DNA of 58,091 nucleotides from Nostoc sp. LEGE 06077 (GCF_015207705.1 NZ_JADEWI010000046.1:1-58091), one strand, 5' to 3'. Positions 1-9,055 are shown, counted from the stretch's first letter. A program made the numbers and translations. Notes: generated by a model from the letters alone, not told the origin.

Positions 1-528
1 CGGCTATCGTATGTTGGTCGGTTGGGGCCACGGGGTAAGCGGGAGTGTGTTTATAAGTTTGTGGCTCCTGGTGATGGGCGAGATAGGATTTTCAAGCAGT
101 GGTTAAGTCGGGAGTTGGTGTCAGTCAACAATAATATAGATACACAAACTCAAGTTGCTGACACAATATCACTCCCCAGTAATCAGGATATGGGCGGACA
201 GGAAAACTCTACTGATTCTTGGTGGCAGCAGGTTAATTCCAGTTCGCAATTCGCAATTCGCAATTCGCAGTTTCCTTGCTCACAACGAAGTTAAGAACTT
301 GAATATTTATACACAAGCAGTTTCTTTCTTTGATCTGGTTGAAATCAGGGGTTTGTACCCTAAGTGAATTATTTTCAATTAAGTCCACAATTGCGAATTG
401 CGAATTGCGAATTGCGAATTTTTAACGATGAGCGTTGGGGTGTGATAGTGGCTTTTGAGGAGGCGCAACCGCAGATGTTTGAGCAGTTGGTGGCGGCGGC
501 TCCTGAGTGGGTTGAGTGGATGGGGTGA
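1..528 (+). pseudogene. 3' remnant of CyRepA1-type plasmid replication protein, interrupted
   Basis: The frame is open from base 1 and enters from outside the window. It reads the same conserved C-terminal block (LGPRGKRECVYKFV, then FKQWL and RELVSV) as the fragment at 7187-8265. From memory this matches the end of the CyRepA1 family of cyanobacterial plasmid replication proteins. The frame stops at 294, inside an inserted element. The final tail resumes at 424-528 (NDERWGVIVAFEEA to EWVEWMG), so one gene end is split in two by the insertion at about 241-420. Identity rests on similarity to the second copy plus recollection of the family. The rest of the gene may lie to the left, so whether a shortened protein is still made cannot be judged here. 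Confidence 0.7.
241..420. repeat. MITE-like element A with inverted heptamer arrays
   Basis: A GCAATTC heptamer array at 241-270 faces a GCGAATT array at 389-420 in inverted orientation, flanking a core of about 118 bp. The core, read on the minus strand, resembles the plus-strand core of the element at 7888-8057: both have ACAAxCCCCT, an A-rich run, then ATCAATATTCA or AAATATTCAA, then a TTC-AAC stretch. The arrays could fold into one long hairpin. This fits the short tandemly repeated repetitive sequences known from heterocystous cyanobacteria. Mobility is inferred. Confidence 0.6.
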
Positions 529-577
529 AACTTTGGTTTGTTGGACTAGTGTTCTGACTGCTGAATTCTGACGGATG

Positions 578-620
578 TATACTACTTCAAAAATACATTT
601 AGTATTATAGAAGTAGTATA
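578..620. promoter_or_regulatory. 11-bp perfect inverted repeat upstream of the kinase gene
   Basis: TATACTACTTC at 578-588 is repeated exactly in inverted orientation at 610-620, with a 21-nt A/T-rich spacer that contains TAGTATTATA. It lies about 70 bp before the kinase start at 689. The long AT-rich spacer and lack of a following U-tract favour an operator or paired binding site over a terminator. Confidence 0.4.
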
Positions 621-688
621 AGTAAAACTCTTATTCTTTTGTGAAAATTTTTTCGCCCCCTAAACTATATTCCACTCAAAGGAAAGTG

Positions 689-1231
689 ATGATGAAACAA
701 GTAGCGGTGTTTGGCAATGCTGGAGGTGGTAAGTCAACTCTCAGCCAGAAATTATCTCAAATCACTGGTTTACCACTTCACGTCTTGGACAAGATTAAAT
801 ATCAGGCAGGAGGCGCTGAAGTTCCATCTCAAGACTACAAACGGATTCATCAGGAAATTTTAAGCACTGAAAGATGGATTATTGACGGCTTTGGTTGTAT
901 GGAAACACTCTGGTCACGACTTGAGCAGGCAGATACTCTAGTTTATGTTGATTTACCAATATATGTGCATTTTTGGTGGGTGACTAAGCGATTCATCACA
1001 GGTTACTTTCATCCGCCACAAGGCTGGCCCCAGAACAGCCCAATCTTAAAGAGTTCGCTCAATAGCTACCGTGCGCTTTGGTTATGCCACAGATATTTGA
1101 CACCAAAATATCGTGAATATATCCAAAAAGCTCAAAGCAACAAAAATATTTATCACATTCGGTCAATTGAAGAAATTTCACAGTTTTTTGAGTTAATTAA
1201 AAATAAAACTAACTCTCAAAATTGTGCATAG
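689..1231 (+). CDS. P-loop kinase, adenylate kinase / FlaR (topology modulation)-like
   Basis: 180 aa. A Walker A motif GNAGGGKST sits at residues 9-17, followed by an LDKI segment typical of the FlaR / 'topology modulation' branch of small NMP-kinase-like proteins. The middle (ERWIIDGFG, then a W-containing LVYVDLP strand) also fits that family. The true substrate is unknown. I chose ATG 689 (or 692) because AAAGGAAAG lies just upstream; an in-frame GTG at 641 has no such site. The gene stands alone behind an 11-bp inverted repeat, between two replication-gene remnants, so it may be cargo. Confidence 0.75.
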   Translation: MMKQVAVFGNAGGGKSTLSQKLSQITGLPLHVLDKIKYQAGGAEVPSQDYKRIHQEILSTERWIIDGFGCMETLWSRLEQADTLVYVDLPIYVHFWWVTKRFITGYFHPPQGWPQNSPILKSSLNSYRALWLCHRYLTPKYREYIQKAQSNKNIYHIRSIEEISQFFELIKNKTNSQNCA

Positions 1232-1281
1232 TTAAACGCAGAACAAGATGATCAGCAGCCTCGCCAAAGATAAACACCCAA

Positions 1282-1341
1282 GAGCAGATGTTTGGGCAGT
1301 TGGTAGCCGAGGCTCCCGATTGGGTACTGTGGATGGGGTGA
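1282..1341 (+). pseudogene. third copy of the CyRepA1 C-terminal tail (scrap)
   Basis: Twenty codons read EQMFGQLVAEAPDWVLWMG and stop. This matches the tails ending at 528 (QMFEQLVAAAPEWVEWMG) and 8265 (KFGQLLAVAPDWVQWMR). Nothing upstream in this frame resembles the rest of the gene, so it is an isolated scrap of the replication gene, left by duplication or recombination. Confidence 0.65.
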
Positions 1342-1528
1342 GTTGTGAAGTGACAAAAGCGATCGCATTCTGGGAATCCGACACCAGAACAACAAACTTA
1401 TTTTGCGTCTAAACCTGCGTAATGCGAGAGTGGGATGTTTATTGCGGGGTGTTGTAATACCATGAACTTAACGCTGACAAGCGCACTTAATATTTATACT
1501 CATTACTTAATAACCCGTAGGAACCAAT

Positions 1529-2266
1529 ATGTCTGTTATCCAAAATAAAGTGGTAATCATTACCGGAGCCAGCAGTGGTTTAGGTGAAGCAACTGCAAAA
1601 CGACTTGCTGCTAGTGGAGCAAAGTTAATGCTGGCCGCACGTCGAGAAGATCGGCTTAAAGAACTAGTTGCCGAGATCACTAAATCAGGAGGTACTGCGA
1701 CCTACCGAGTGACGGATGTGGTAGATCGCACACAAGTGGAAACTTTAGCACAGGAAACTTTGATTACTTATGGACGTATCGATGTACTGATTAATAATGC
1801 GGGGTTGATGCCGCTTTCTCCCCTCGACCAAGTAAAGGTGGAAGAGTGGGAGCAGATGATTGATGTCAATATCAAAGGCGTTCTCTATGGAATTGCTGCC
1901 GTCTTACCAATTATGCGTCAACAAAAGTCTGGTCACGTCATTAACTTATCATCAGTGGCTGGACACAAGGTATTTGCGGGTTCAGCGGTCTACTGTGCTA
2001 CCAAATATGCAGTCAGAGCGATTTCTGAAGGGCTAAGACTAGAATCAAATGGTGAAATTCGTTCAACTAATATCTCCCCAGGCGCAGTTGCCACTGAGTT
2101 GACCACCACCATTAGCGATCAAGATACAGCAGCAAGAATGAATGAATTTTATGAGATCGCCATTGATGCAGATGCGATTGCCCGTGCGATTGCCTACGCC
2201 ATTGAGCAGCCCGATGATGTTGATGTAAATGAAATGATCATTCGTCCCACACGTCAAGAACTTTAA
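1529..2266 (+). CDS. SDR family NAD(P)-dependent oxidoreductase
   Basis: 245 aa, the classical short-chain dehydrogenase length. The cofactor motif TGASSGLG spans residues 12-19, NNAG 89-92, the catalytic Ser is at 141/142 and YCATK (Tyr155, Lys159) completes the active site. The protein is most like the broad clan of cytosolic SDRs annotated as YdfG-like or serine/3-hydroxy acid dehydrogenases. The substrate cannot be read from the sequence. An AGGA motif lies a few bases before ATG 1529. It has no close co-directional partner. Confidence 0.9.
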   Translation: MSVIQNKVVIITGASSGLGEATAKRLAASGAKLMLAARREDRLKELVAEITKSGGTATYRVTDVVDRTQVETLAQETLITYGRIDVLINNAGLMPLSPLDQVKVEEWEQMIDVNIKGVLYGIAAVLPIMRQQKSGHVINLSSVAGHKVFAGSAVYCATKYAVRAISEGLRLESNGEIRSTNISPGAVATELTTTISDQDTAARMNEFYEIAIDADAIARAIAYAIEQPDDVDVNEMIIRPTRQEL

Positions 2267-2457
2267 ATGAATAACTGACAGAATTCGTAACAAATCATTA
2301 AATATTATGCTTTTTTGGTAATTGAACGGGTATGTAGATCACAGTAATTCACTTTTCCATCAAAACGGTTACTGCGACTCGGTTATATCAAGCAGCACTT
2401 GAAAGATTTCGGTCAGTAGGACTCTGGCCTTGGCAACCAGAGAATATAAGCGGTTTG

Positions 2458-3273
2458 TTACAAACTATTATTAGTTAAATATCTGAGATTTAGGGTAGCG
2501 ATGCGCTCGTATTCATGCTGCACTACTGAAACAGGCAATCGATTCAATCGGCTCTCTAATACTAAAGGAATTCCTTTCGGAAAATGAGTAATTTGAGATA
2601 ACCACCAAGTATTATCCATAATCCGCGAATGTATATCTTTTCGTCCATCATTGTCGGAAATATGAATTTCTAAAAGTCTGTCTAATGGTACTCCCAACCA
2701 TTGATTGAGAATTATTTCGTTTTTCTGATGCCAAATGTTGAGATGTGCCAAGTCTATAACTATTTTGATTTGTGGAGTATCTTGGCAAAATTGGGCAAGC
2801 TCAGTAGCATTGTCCAAAAGATTTTCTACAGAACTAATCGGGGGTGCAGGATACATTGTCTCTACACCCAGAACAATATCTCGCTTCAGACAAAGCTGAT
2901 GAAGATATTGAATGTTTTCTACAAACTTTGTGTATGCTTTGGCGCGTTCAGTGGTTTTAGAAAAGTTTCCTCCATGTACTGAATAAGCACTAACACCTAT
3001 ACTTGCTAGATAATCTGTCAGTTGCTCAAAATATTTCCAATCTTGAGGTTGAGCTAGGTTGAAAGGATAGTGACGTGCGCTCCAAACAAAAGCATGATGC
3101 GCTCGATAAACCATTCCTAATTTTTTAAAGTCTTCTATTGCTTGTGTGGCATCTGCATCAGGACGTGGGCCAATTGCTAGTTCTGTATGTCGGACTCCTG
3201 CATTCCAAAATACTGTTAAGGCTTCACGGGTTGAAACTCCACCATAAGCTGACAAGCTTAGATACAATTCCAT
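2458..3273 (-). CDS. sugar phosphate isomerase/epimerase-like TIM-barrel protein
   Basis: 271 aa with the layout of the xylose isomerase-like / AP endonuclease 2 TIM-barrel superfamily. Visible metal-site candidates, in order, are a His in the RAHHAF segment, Glu in GVETMYP, Asp/His in VIDLAHLNIWH, His in LEIHISDNDGR, and Glu in PLVLESR. Members isomerise or epimerise sugars, or cleave related substrates; the substrate here is unknown. Its start overlaps the stop of the upstream minus-strand gene by one base (TGATG), so the two are probably translated from one message. Confidence 0.8.
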   Translation of the reverse strand: MELYLSLSAYGGVSTREALTVFWNAGVRHTELAIGPRPDADATQAIEDFKKLGMVYRAHHAFVWSARHYPFNLAQPQDWKYFEQLTDYLASIGVSAYSVHGGNFSKTTERAKAYTKFVENIQYLHQLCLKRDIVLGVETMYPAPPISSVENLLDNATELAQFCQDTPQIKIVIDLAHLNIWHQKNEIILNQWLGVPLDRLLEIHISDNDGRKDIHSRIMDNTWWLSQITHFPKGIPLVLESRLNRLPVSVVQHEYERIATLNLRYLTNNSL

Positions 3274-3971
3274 CAGCCCTCCCCTATAGATGAATAACTA
3301 AAAGTTGCCCTTTTGGGTTTAAGTGCAAATATTTTGAGGGAGTAACCTACTAATGTGCTAATTTCAGTCGCTAATTGCTGTTTTTGTTCCTGGGTATATT
3401 TCATATCTTCTAACAAATCTTCTACTTCCCCAGAAATATAATAGTCAATCTGTTCTTTAGCAGAAGTTTCCCTAGATTCGTTGACGTTATATATGCGTTT
3501 TAATGGTATTTCTACCGAACGTTCAACGGAGCCTAATCTTAAAGACAGGCTATAGCTATATCCAATAAAGTTACGTTCGTCATCGTAACCATCAAGGTCT
3601 TCATGCGTTTGGTAGTTGCTCAAACCTATCGGTAGTTCAAGCATCGCCAACAACCAAGTAGTGGGATCTTCTGCAATACTAAATTCCGATTTTCGCGTGT
3701 ACCAATTCTTACTTTTAGTCTGTTTTAACTCTTGCACAAATGCTTTTAATTCTGGTATTGACAATAAGCAACGAGCATCACTAGCTAAAGCATCAGTAAT
3801 TCGTTTGAGTTCTATTGTTTGTGCCTCTACTAAACTCTGTTCTGCCTCACGAAGTTCTTGCATTCGTGTCATAACCAACTCTTGCAACAAAGCAATTTGC
3901 GGATCGAATTGGTTGGAATGATTTTGTACTAATCCTTCATACAAAGAAAGTAGAGAATTAGAATCTGCCAT
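3273..3971 (-). CDS. hypothetical protein, helical N-terminus
   Basis: 232 aa, not recognised. Residues 1-70 are predicted helical and rich in Glu, Gln and Leu (possible coiled coil); the middle is mixed and the C-terminus carries basic stretches. I place the start at MADSNS (3971) because GAGGAAA lies six bases upstream; a TTG twelve bases earlier sits inside that ribosome site. It is the first gene of a two-gene operon with the TIM-barrel protein, which suggests a shared but unknown role. Confidence 0.7.
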   Translation of the reverse strand: MADSNSLLSLYEGLVQNHSNQFDPQIALLQELVMTRMQELREAEQSLVEAQTIELKRITDALASDARCLLSIPELKAFVQELKQTKSKNWYTRKSEFSIAEDPTTWLLAMLELPIGLSNYQTHEDLDGYDDERNFIGYSYSLSLRLGSVERSVEIPLKRIYNVNESRETSAKEQIDYYISGEVEDLLEDMKYTQEQKQQLATEISTLVGYSLKIFALKPKRATFSYSSIGEG

Positions 3972-4225
3972 AGTTTTCCTCAATTTAGAAGTGCAAAATA
4001 TTAATAACTATTGCAGTTTGAAGCTGTTGAACCCAGCTTAATAGTTCTTTTGTACTAATATACCATTAACTCTTTCAATCCATGCTTCAACGCAAAATTA
4101 TTTTTTACTGCACACTCTCAGATACCAGCACGCATCGTTTCTTGAGCTAAATTAGTTGTTTTTCAACGTAAACTGTTGTATAAATTGTTATTGCTAGTTA
4201 TTAAGTAGGATAATTGCAGTTAGTT

Positions 4226-4423
4226 TTAATCATTCGTGAACCTGCTACCCCTCAACAGCTTGAGGTTGAGGTTCTTCCCGCAGACTTCCTCAAACCTCTC
4301 CCGGCTTTCGACTGCTTCAGCATTGAACAGCAGTTCTTCTAAAGACGCTAAATCTGCATCAGTCAGAGGGATGTTACGTTTGGGGAGAAGCGATCGCATC
4401 AATCCCTTCTGTTTGGGCGGCAA
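4226..4423 (-). pseudogene. possible remnant of a type I restriction HsdR C-terminal region
   Basis: A 65-codon frame with a TTG start and no ribosome site. The segment NIPLTDADLASLEELLF, then ERFEEVCGKNLNLKLLRGS, recalls the C-terminal helical region of EcoEI-type HsdR (LTxxDLxxLExLL, then an FxxxYG...RSLVGLD pattern). A stop lies immediately upstream, and neither the motor nor the nuclease part is nearby. If the resemblance is real, this is a scrap. It could equally be a chance frame. Confidence 0.3.
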
Positions 4424-4452
4424 CAGTTAATTTACTCCCGAATAGCACAGCA

Positions 4453-4752
4453 ATGTCGCCGCACTACCCTTTTCAAAGCGATACCTGCGGCGGGCTACGC
4501 CAACGCTTAACACCTCGTGAGTTGCAAATTGCCCAATTGGTTGCTTTAGGGCTAACTAACGCAGAAATTGGCAAAAAACTTTGGATTACGGAAAATTCTA
4601 TCAAGCAAGCTTTAAAGCGAATGTTTCGTAAGCTTGAGGTTTCATCTCGCGCAGGGATGGTTGCACAGCTTTTAGGTAGAAAAAAGTTCATAGCTGATGA
4701 GATACACACTCCCCTTCCACCCACCCTTACACGACCCCAACAGTCTCATTGA
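4453..4752 (+). CDS. LuxR-type helix-turn-helix regulator (stand-alone GerE domain)
   Basis: 99 aa. Residues about 19-75 form a complete LuxR/GerE DNA-binding domain: LTPRELQIAQLVALGLTNAEIG, a recognition-helix region with ENSIKQALKRMF, then KLEVSSRAGMVAQLL. There is no receiver or autoinducer domain, so it is a stand-alone regulator or the end of a lost longer gene. The bases coding residues about 10-18 (CGGCGGGCTACGCCAACGC) look like a dispersed cyanobacterial repeat, so the true N-terminus may have been replaced. No clear ribosome site precedes ATG 4453. Confidence 0.7.
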   Translation: MSPHYPFQSDTCGGLRQRLTPRELQIAQLVALGLTNAEIGKKLWITENSIKQALKRMFRKLEVSSRAGMVAQLLGRKKFIADEIHTPLPPTLTRPQQSH

Positions 4753-4903
4753 AAGAATGGACTATCGAAACCATCCCATCAACAGCATCAAACTCAGTAT
4801 CGCTCAAATCATCCCAACGCGATCGCTCAGAAAATTCCTCAACCTGCTGCAAGTGGCGACGAACTAGAGAATAATCCCATTTTGAACTAGCAAAAAACCA
4901 TTT
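4727..4903 (-). pseudogene. small decayed reading frame (unknown)
   Basis: A frame open between stops encodes about 58 residues with a natural-looking composition: WDYSLVRRHLQQVEEF, then SRWDDLSDTEFDAVDGMV. It has no ATG, GTG or TTG near its beginning and overlaps the 3' end of the LuxR-type gene. It looks like the end of a lost protein. I do not recognise the family. Confidence 0.3.
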
Positions 4904-5043
4904 TTAGTGATCATACTGCGGAATAATTGGAAATTAGCTAAATACACATACTTTTATTCAAAATGCAACAGACTTTCATCTAGTATTAATCGAATGGTTC
5001 CTTGCTTTATTCTCTATATATAAGATTTGGCTAACATATTTTT

Positions 5044-6948
5044 ATGTACTTCAAGCAAAATAAGCCATCTAATAAATCTGCATCTGATTCCTCTACAACC
5101 AATCAGTTTGCACCACGACCTTTCAAAGTGGAAAGTTCACCAGCCCAAGATATTGTTCAGGCAGAAAATCTAGATACTCAACCACAAAAAAGTCAGCCGG
5201 AGCCAAAATATCGTCACATCGCAGTTTTTGCACCAAACCAAGTGCAACCAGAGCCATTTTCTCCAAGACTACAGTTAAAAATTGACCCTAATTATCAACA
5301 AGATGTTTACAGTGATACTCTACAACAGCCATCTGACCAACGCATACTATTGCAGCCCAAGCTGACTATTGGTGAGCCTGGAGACAAGTATGAAGTTGAG
5401 GCGGATCAGATTGCCAAAGATGTCGTCCAAAGAATTAACTCACTCGACAATCAAGTTGCCCAAGGAAGCCTTGCAGAAACCAGTTTAGTGAAAGCGAATC
5501 CCTGGTTAGCGAGAATGTCAATACTAAGACCAGACGAAATACCTGTCCCAGTAACCCCACGTCTGCAAATGAAGTTGAGCATTCGTGAGCCTAGAGAAGA
5601 ACAAGAAACCACATTAGACCAACCTCTGAACACTCCAGTTCAGCCATTGATTCAGCGTGTGAATATTGGTGGTATAGCTGCATCACCCGATGTGGAAACT
5701 GGGATACAACGAGCAAGAGGTAGTGGGCAGCCGTTGGCAGATAGTATTAGGGAACCGATGGAACAGGCGTTTGGTGCCGATTTTAGTTCCGTGCGGATTC
5801 ATGCCGATTCACAGGCAGATCAGTTGAATCAGTCAATACAGGCGAAGGCGTTTACAACGGGGCAGGATGTGTTCTTTCGGCAAGGGGCGTATAAACCGGG
5901 AAGTCGTGGGGGGCAGGAGTTATTGGCGCATGAGTTGACCCATGTGGTGCAGCAGGAGAGCGGGAATGTGATGCAATCGAAATTAGAGCTAGACCAAAAA
6001 GAACCCACAGAAGAGGCAATCCAAGAGGAGGAAGGAAAAACGATAAATAAAACGGGATTACCGAATAATCTTAAAGCAGACGTAGAAAATCTATCGGGAT
6101 ATTCCTTAGATAATGTCAGGGTTCATTATAATGCTCAACTGAAACCACAAAGAAAACTTAATAATGTGATAGTTCAAAGAGTCCTTGCAGTTACAAACCT
6201 AGAAGATGAGATAGATGCCGTAGTGCAACTGATTGATTTAATCAATAACACTATCTTCAAAGGCAAGTACATAGTAAGTACGATAAAAAGTGGAGAGAAT
6301 ACCCTGCTGACTCTAAAAAACGGAAAAGACAAAGAGATCGGCGAAACTAGCGAGAGATTCTACAATATGTTTAAAAAAATGATAGAGAGCCATCATTTTG
6401 CTTTTGTTAGATTAGTCTATGGAGATGCTCGTTTTCCGATTGCATCATTCAATAACCAGGCAATAGATGTGAGGGATATATCGGGGTTTGGCGGTTCAAC
6501 CATGCGTGGTACAAATGCGGCAGGTATCCTGATTCACGAACTATGGGAGCAGTACAATGCACAGGTCGGGGAAATGGAATACGAAAAGGCGCATAATACA
6601 GGCATAGAGGCAGAGAATTATGTGCAAGGGAATAAGCGAATTTTCGACTATCCCAGGAGAGTTAGTGAGCGTCAGATTGAAGAAGAAAGGGAAGAAGTAT
6701 TTGTTCATTTCGAGCAGAAAACTCCGGAAGAAGAGGAAGTAATATTGAGCCAAGTACACATCTTGAAAAATCAAGTCTTGAGCGTGCATCGAGTCTTAGC
6801 CACTAATGTTTTCAGAAGAGTTCTGTCGTCTAAACTCCCGGTGTTACTAAATACCGAGGGGCTAGAGATGCTATTAAAGTCAATAGCCAAGGATTCACCT
6901 AATTTTTTGATTGACATGAGCGAGATGGCAATACGTGAACAACAGTAA
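5044..6948 (+). CDS. DUF4157 (eCIS core-like) protein with a C-terminal HE-containing domain
   Basis: 634 aa. Residues 1-225 are Pro/Gln-rich and low in complexity. A DUF4157 domain follows (about 230-310), with AFGADFSSVRIH, FTTGQDVFFRQG and the metallopeptidase-like motif HELTH at 296-300. Residues about 340-380 look like a second, shortened copy of the same kind (LPNNLKADVENLSGYSLDNVRVHYN) lacking HExxH. The last 250 residues hold another HE motif, HELWEQY at 498-504, followed by a Glu/His-rich segment. DUF4157 proteins are associated with contractile injection systems and polymorphic toxins, where the domain is N-terminal to variable effectors. No injection-system gene is visible here. 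Effector function is inferred. Confidence 0.75.
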   Translation: MYFKQNKPSNKSASDSSTTNQFAPRPFKVESSPAQDIVQAENLDTQPQKSQPEPKYRHIAVFAPNQVQPEPFSPRLQLKIDPNYQQDVYSDTLQQPSDQRILLQPKLTIGEPGDKYEVEADQIAKDVVQRINSLDNQVAQGSLAETSLVKANPWLARMSILRPDEIPVPVTPRLQMKLSIREPREEQETTLDQPLNTPVQPLIQRVNIGGIAASPDVETGIQRARGSGQPLADSIREPMEQAFGADFSSVRIHADSQADQLNQSIQAKAFTTGQDVFFRQGAYKPGSRGGQELLAHELTHVVQQESGNVMQSKLELDQKEPTEEAIQEEEGKTINKTGLPNNLKADVENLSGYSLDNVRVHYNAQLKPQRKLNNVIVQRVLAVTNLEDEIDAVVQLIDLINNTIFKGKYIVSTIKSGENTLLTLKNGKDKEIGETSERFYNMFKKMIESHHFAFVRLVYGDARFPIASFNNQAIDVRDISGFGGSTMRGTNAAGILIHELWEQYNAQVGEMEYEKAHNTGIEAENYVQGNKRIFDYPRRVSERQIEEEREEVFVHFEQKTPEEEEVILSQVHILKNQVLSVHRVLATNVFRRVLSSKLPVLLNTEGLEMLLKSIAKDSPNFLIDMSEMAIREQQ

Positions 6949-7186
6949 GATTGGTTGCGCTTTTAACCCTCTTCTGTCACTTTCCGAATGAAGTAAATAG
7001 TAAATAAACTCAATTATGCAGAAGAAAAAAAGGGTTTAAAGTGATTCATAGCACTAATAAGTTGATTAATTCCGAGCAACAAATTAGAATAGGGGTAACA
7101 TCAAGCCAGGGATAAATCAACCAAAAGAGTAAAAGTGATTGGACAATTAAGCACAGATTATTGAGAGTATTCTTCCATCCAGTTTG

Positions 7187-8265
7187 ATGATTCCATTGCT
7201 GAAGCAGCTACAGGAAAAGCGCGTTAAAACGAAAGCAGAAACGGTACAAGCAACGTAAGGGTAAACTATCCCGCCGTTACGAAATTGAGGTAAAGCCCGA
7301 ATTGGTCGAAAAGGATGATGACGGCTGGTATCCTCAACTGCGGCTGCACTATTATCTAACTGTGGGGCGACAGTTTTTAGCCAGCCGGGACAGCAAAAGA
7401 GCTAAGGCACAGGCTGAGGCTGGGGAGAATGCTATCTGGAAGCCAGATTTTAACAAAGGGCAGATGTTGTCTTCTGTACTGTTGCTGGAAGAATTAAAGC
7501 TCTTGCAGTTGCTCAAGACTGGAGAACAGTTGAGGGGTTCGGATAAGAAAATGCAGGAGTTTAAGGCGATCGCGCTACAGCATCGGTACTTGATCAAGAA
7601 TTACTTTAACGTGACTATTTCGGAGAAATTGACTCCTGTGGCGATCGCACAGAAGTTACTCGACAAAATCGATTTGCGGTTGACTTACGTAGGAAGGTTA
7701 GGGCCACGAGGAAAGCGGGAGTGTGTTTACAAGTTTGTTGGGACTGATGATGGGCGTTCTGGGATTTTCAAGCAGTGGTTAAATCGAGAGTTGGTGTCAG
7801 TCACTCCTAATATAGATTTAACAACACCAATCACTGACACAACATCACTCCCTATTATTGAGGATATGGAGGGACAGGAAAACCGAACAATTCGCAGTTC
7901 GCAATTCGCAATTCGCAATTCGCAATTATGAAAATTCAGAAATACAAGCCCCTAAATTTATTGATGAAAAAAATAAAACCTGTAGCATCAATATTCAGGC
8001 TTCCAACTTTAATCAAGAAGAAATAACTGCGAATTGCGAATTGGAAATTGCGAATTGTTGTGGTTCTTGGTGGCAGCAGGTTAAATCTTATGCTGCTGGG
8101 TTTATGGAACGGCTAAAGTCTGGGGTGGAAGGGGTTAAAGAGTTCCTCTCCACCCTCACGAGTGATGAACGGTGGGGCGTGATGCTGGCGTTTGAGGAGG
8201 TTGAACCAGAGAAATTTGGGCAATTGCTGGCTGTGGCTCCCGATTGGGTGCAGTGGATGAGGTGA
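7187..8265 (+). pseudogene. 3' remnant of CyRepA1-type plasmid replication protein (second copy)
   Basis: The frame starting near 7187 (LLKQLQEKRVKTKAE) shifts around 7235-7245 into the frame reading KGKLSRRYEIEVKPELVEKDDDGWYPQLRL. It continues through KPDFNKGQMLSSVLLLEELKLL and LGPRGKRECVYKF. That order matches the C-terminal part of CyRepA1 replication proteins as I recall it; the primase/helicase part is absent. An inserted element at 7888-8057 breaks the linker, after which SWWQQVKSY through WVQWMR finishes the tail. A TTG-started protein of about 210 residues (7302-7934) could still be made, but it would lack the catalytic regions. Confidence 0.7.
7888..8057. repeat. MITE-like element B with inverted heptamer arrays
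   Basis: The array at 7888-7927 (GCAATTC units) is inverted relative to the array at 8025-8057 (GCGAATT units, one imperfect). The core of about 97 bp contains ACAAGCCCCTAAATTTATTG and resembles the reverse complement of the core of element A. It lies in the same linker of the replication gene as element A, but before the SWWQQV segment instead of after it, so the two insertions look independent. Confidence 0.6.
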
Positions 8266-8366
8266 GTTAGTGAAAAGGACACTCAGTTATGCAGTTTGAA
8301 AAATTGGTGACGTATCAGTATTGCAGGTGGTTATCATTCAGTGGTGTACGATTGGTTAGAAATAGC

Positions 8367-8753
8367 CTAAGTCATTGCATCCCAAATAATCTTAGTATCT
8401 GTAAACTGCCGAAATCGACACACCTTACCATTGCAAATATCATACACATGAGCCGCCCCAGATAGAAACGACTTCCCCGATCTGCGATGGCAGCCTACAT
8501 ATTTACCAATGACAATAATAGTGTCTCCGGCATCAAGATATTGCTCAATTTCAAACGACCATGACTGCCAATCGTTATTGAAAGCTTTAAACACTCCTTC
8601 AATTACAGCTTGTGCGCCTATATAAGTTTTGCCGCCAGGAAATCCTGGGTTTTGAATCCATTCAAGATCACAAGTGCAAATTTTCAAAAAGGCATCGTAA
8701 TCTTTTTCACGAAAAGCTCGGTAAAGTTCTTTAATAAGTTCAAGATTTGTCAT
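8367..8753 (-). CDS. SnoaL-like / nuclear transport factor 2 family protein
   Basis: 128 aa, the usual size for this cone-shaped fold. The N-terminus NLELIKELYRAFREKDYDAFL, the DLEWIQNPGFPGG segment, then FEIEQYLDAGDTIIVIGKY and the C-terminal FRQFTDTKIIWDAM are characteristic of SnoaL-like, ketosteroid isomerase-related proteins. Some bind small hydrophobic ligands or act on them; the role here is unknown. I start at MTNLELI (8753), where homologues begin as I recall, and not at an upstream in-frame ATG at 8786. No partner gene is adjacent. Confidence 0.8.
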   Translation of the reverse strand: MTNLELIKELYRAFREKDYDAFLKICTCDLEWIQNPGFPGGKTYIGAQAVIEGVFKAFNNDWQSWSFEIEQYLDAGDTIIVIGKYVGCHRRSGKSFLSGAAHVYDICNGKVCRFRQFTDTKIIWDAMT

Positions 8754-9055
8754 TGAAAATTTATCATCAGTATAATTCAATGTCAATCACCACCAATAAT
8801 TATAGATATAACAACACCAGCTATTGAAAATAATCAGAAAATATTTCCTCAGTGTTAGTCCCTTTATTCGCTCCCTAAAATCTCAAATTTGGTTCATGTT
8901 TAGTTAAACATACTAAAATATATATAAGGTATTGACCAACACTTGTGTCACTTATTTTACTATTACTTGAGATTTTTTCGCTATTGTCTTGCTAAAGCTG
9001 GCTATTTAGTGAATTATAATATAGCTCAAAATCAATAGAAAGCTTTTAGAAAATC

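Noticed and set aside
241-420. Heptamer arrays as a CRISPR array
   Set aside because: Units are seven bases with no spacers; they are short tandem repeats.
2338-2478. Plus-strand open frame of 46 codons (VTATRLYQAALERF..., GLWPWQPENISGLL)
   Set aside because: The composition looks protein-like, but there is no start codon, a stop lies just upstream, and it overlaps the end of the minus-strand epimerase gene. It may be a scrap; not enough to annotate.
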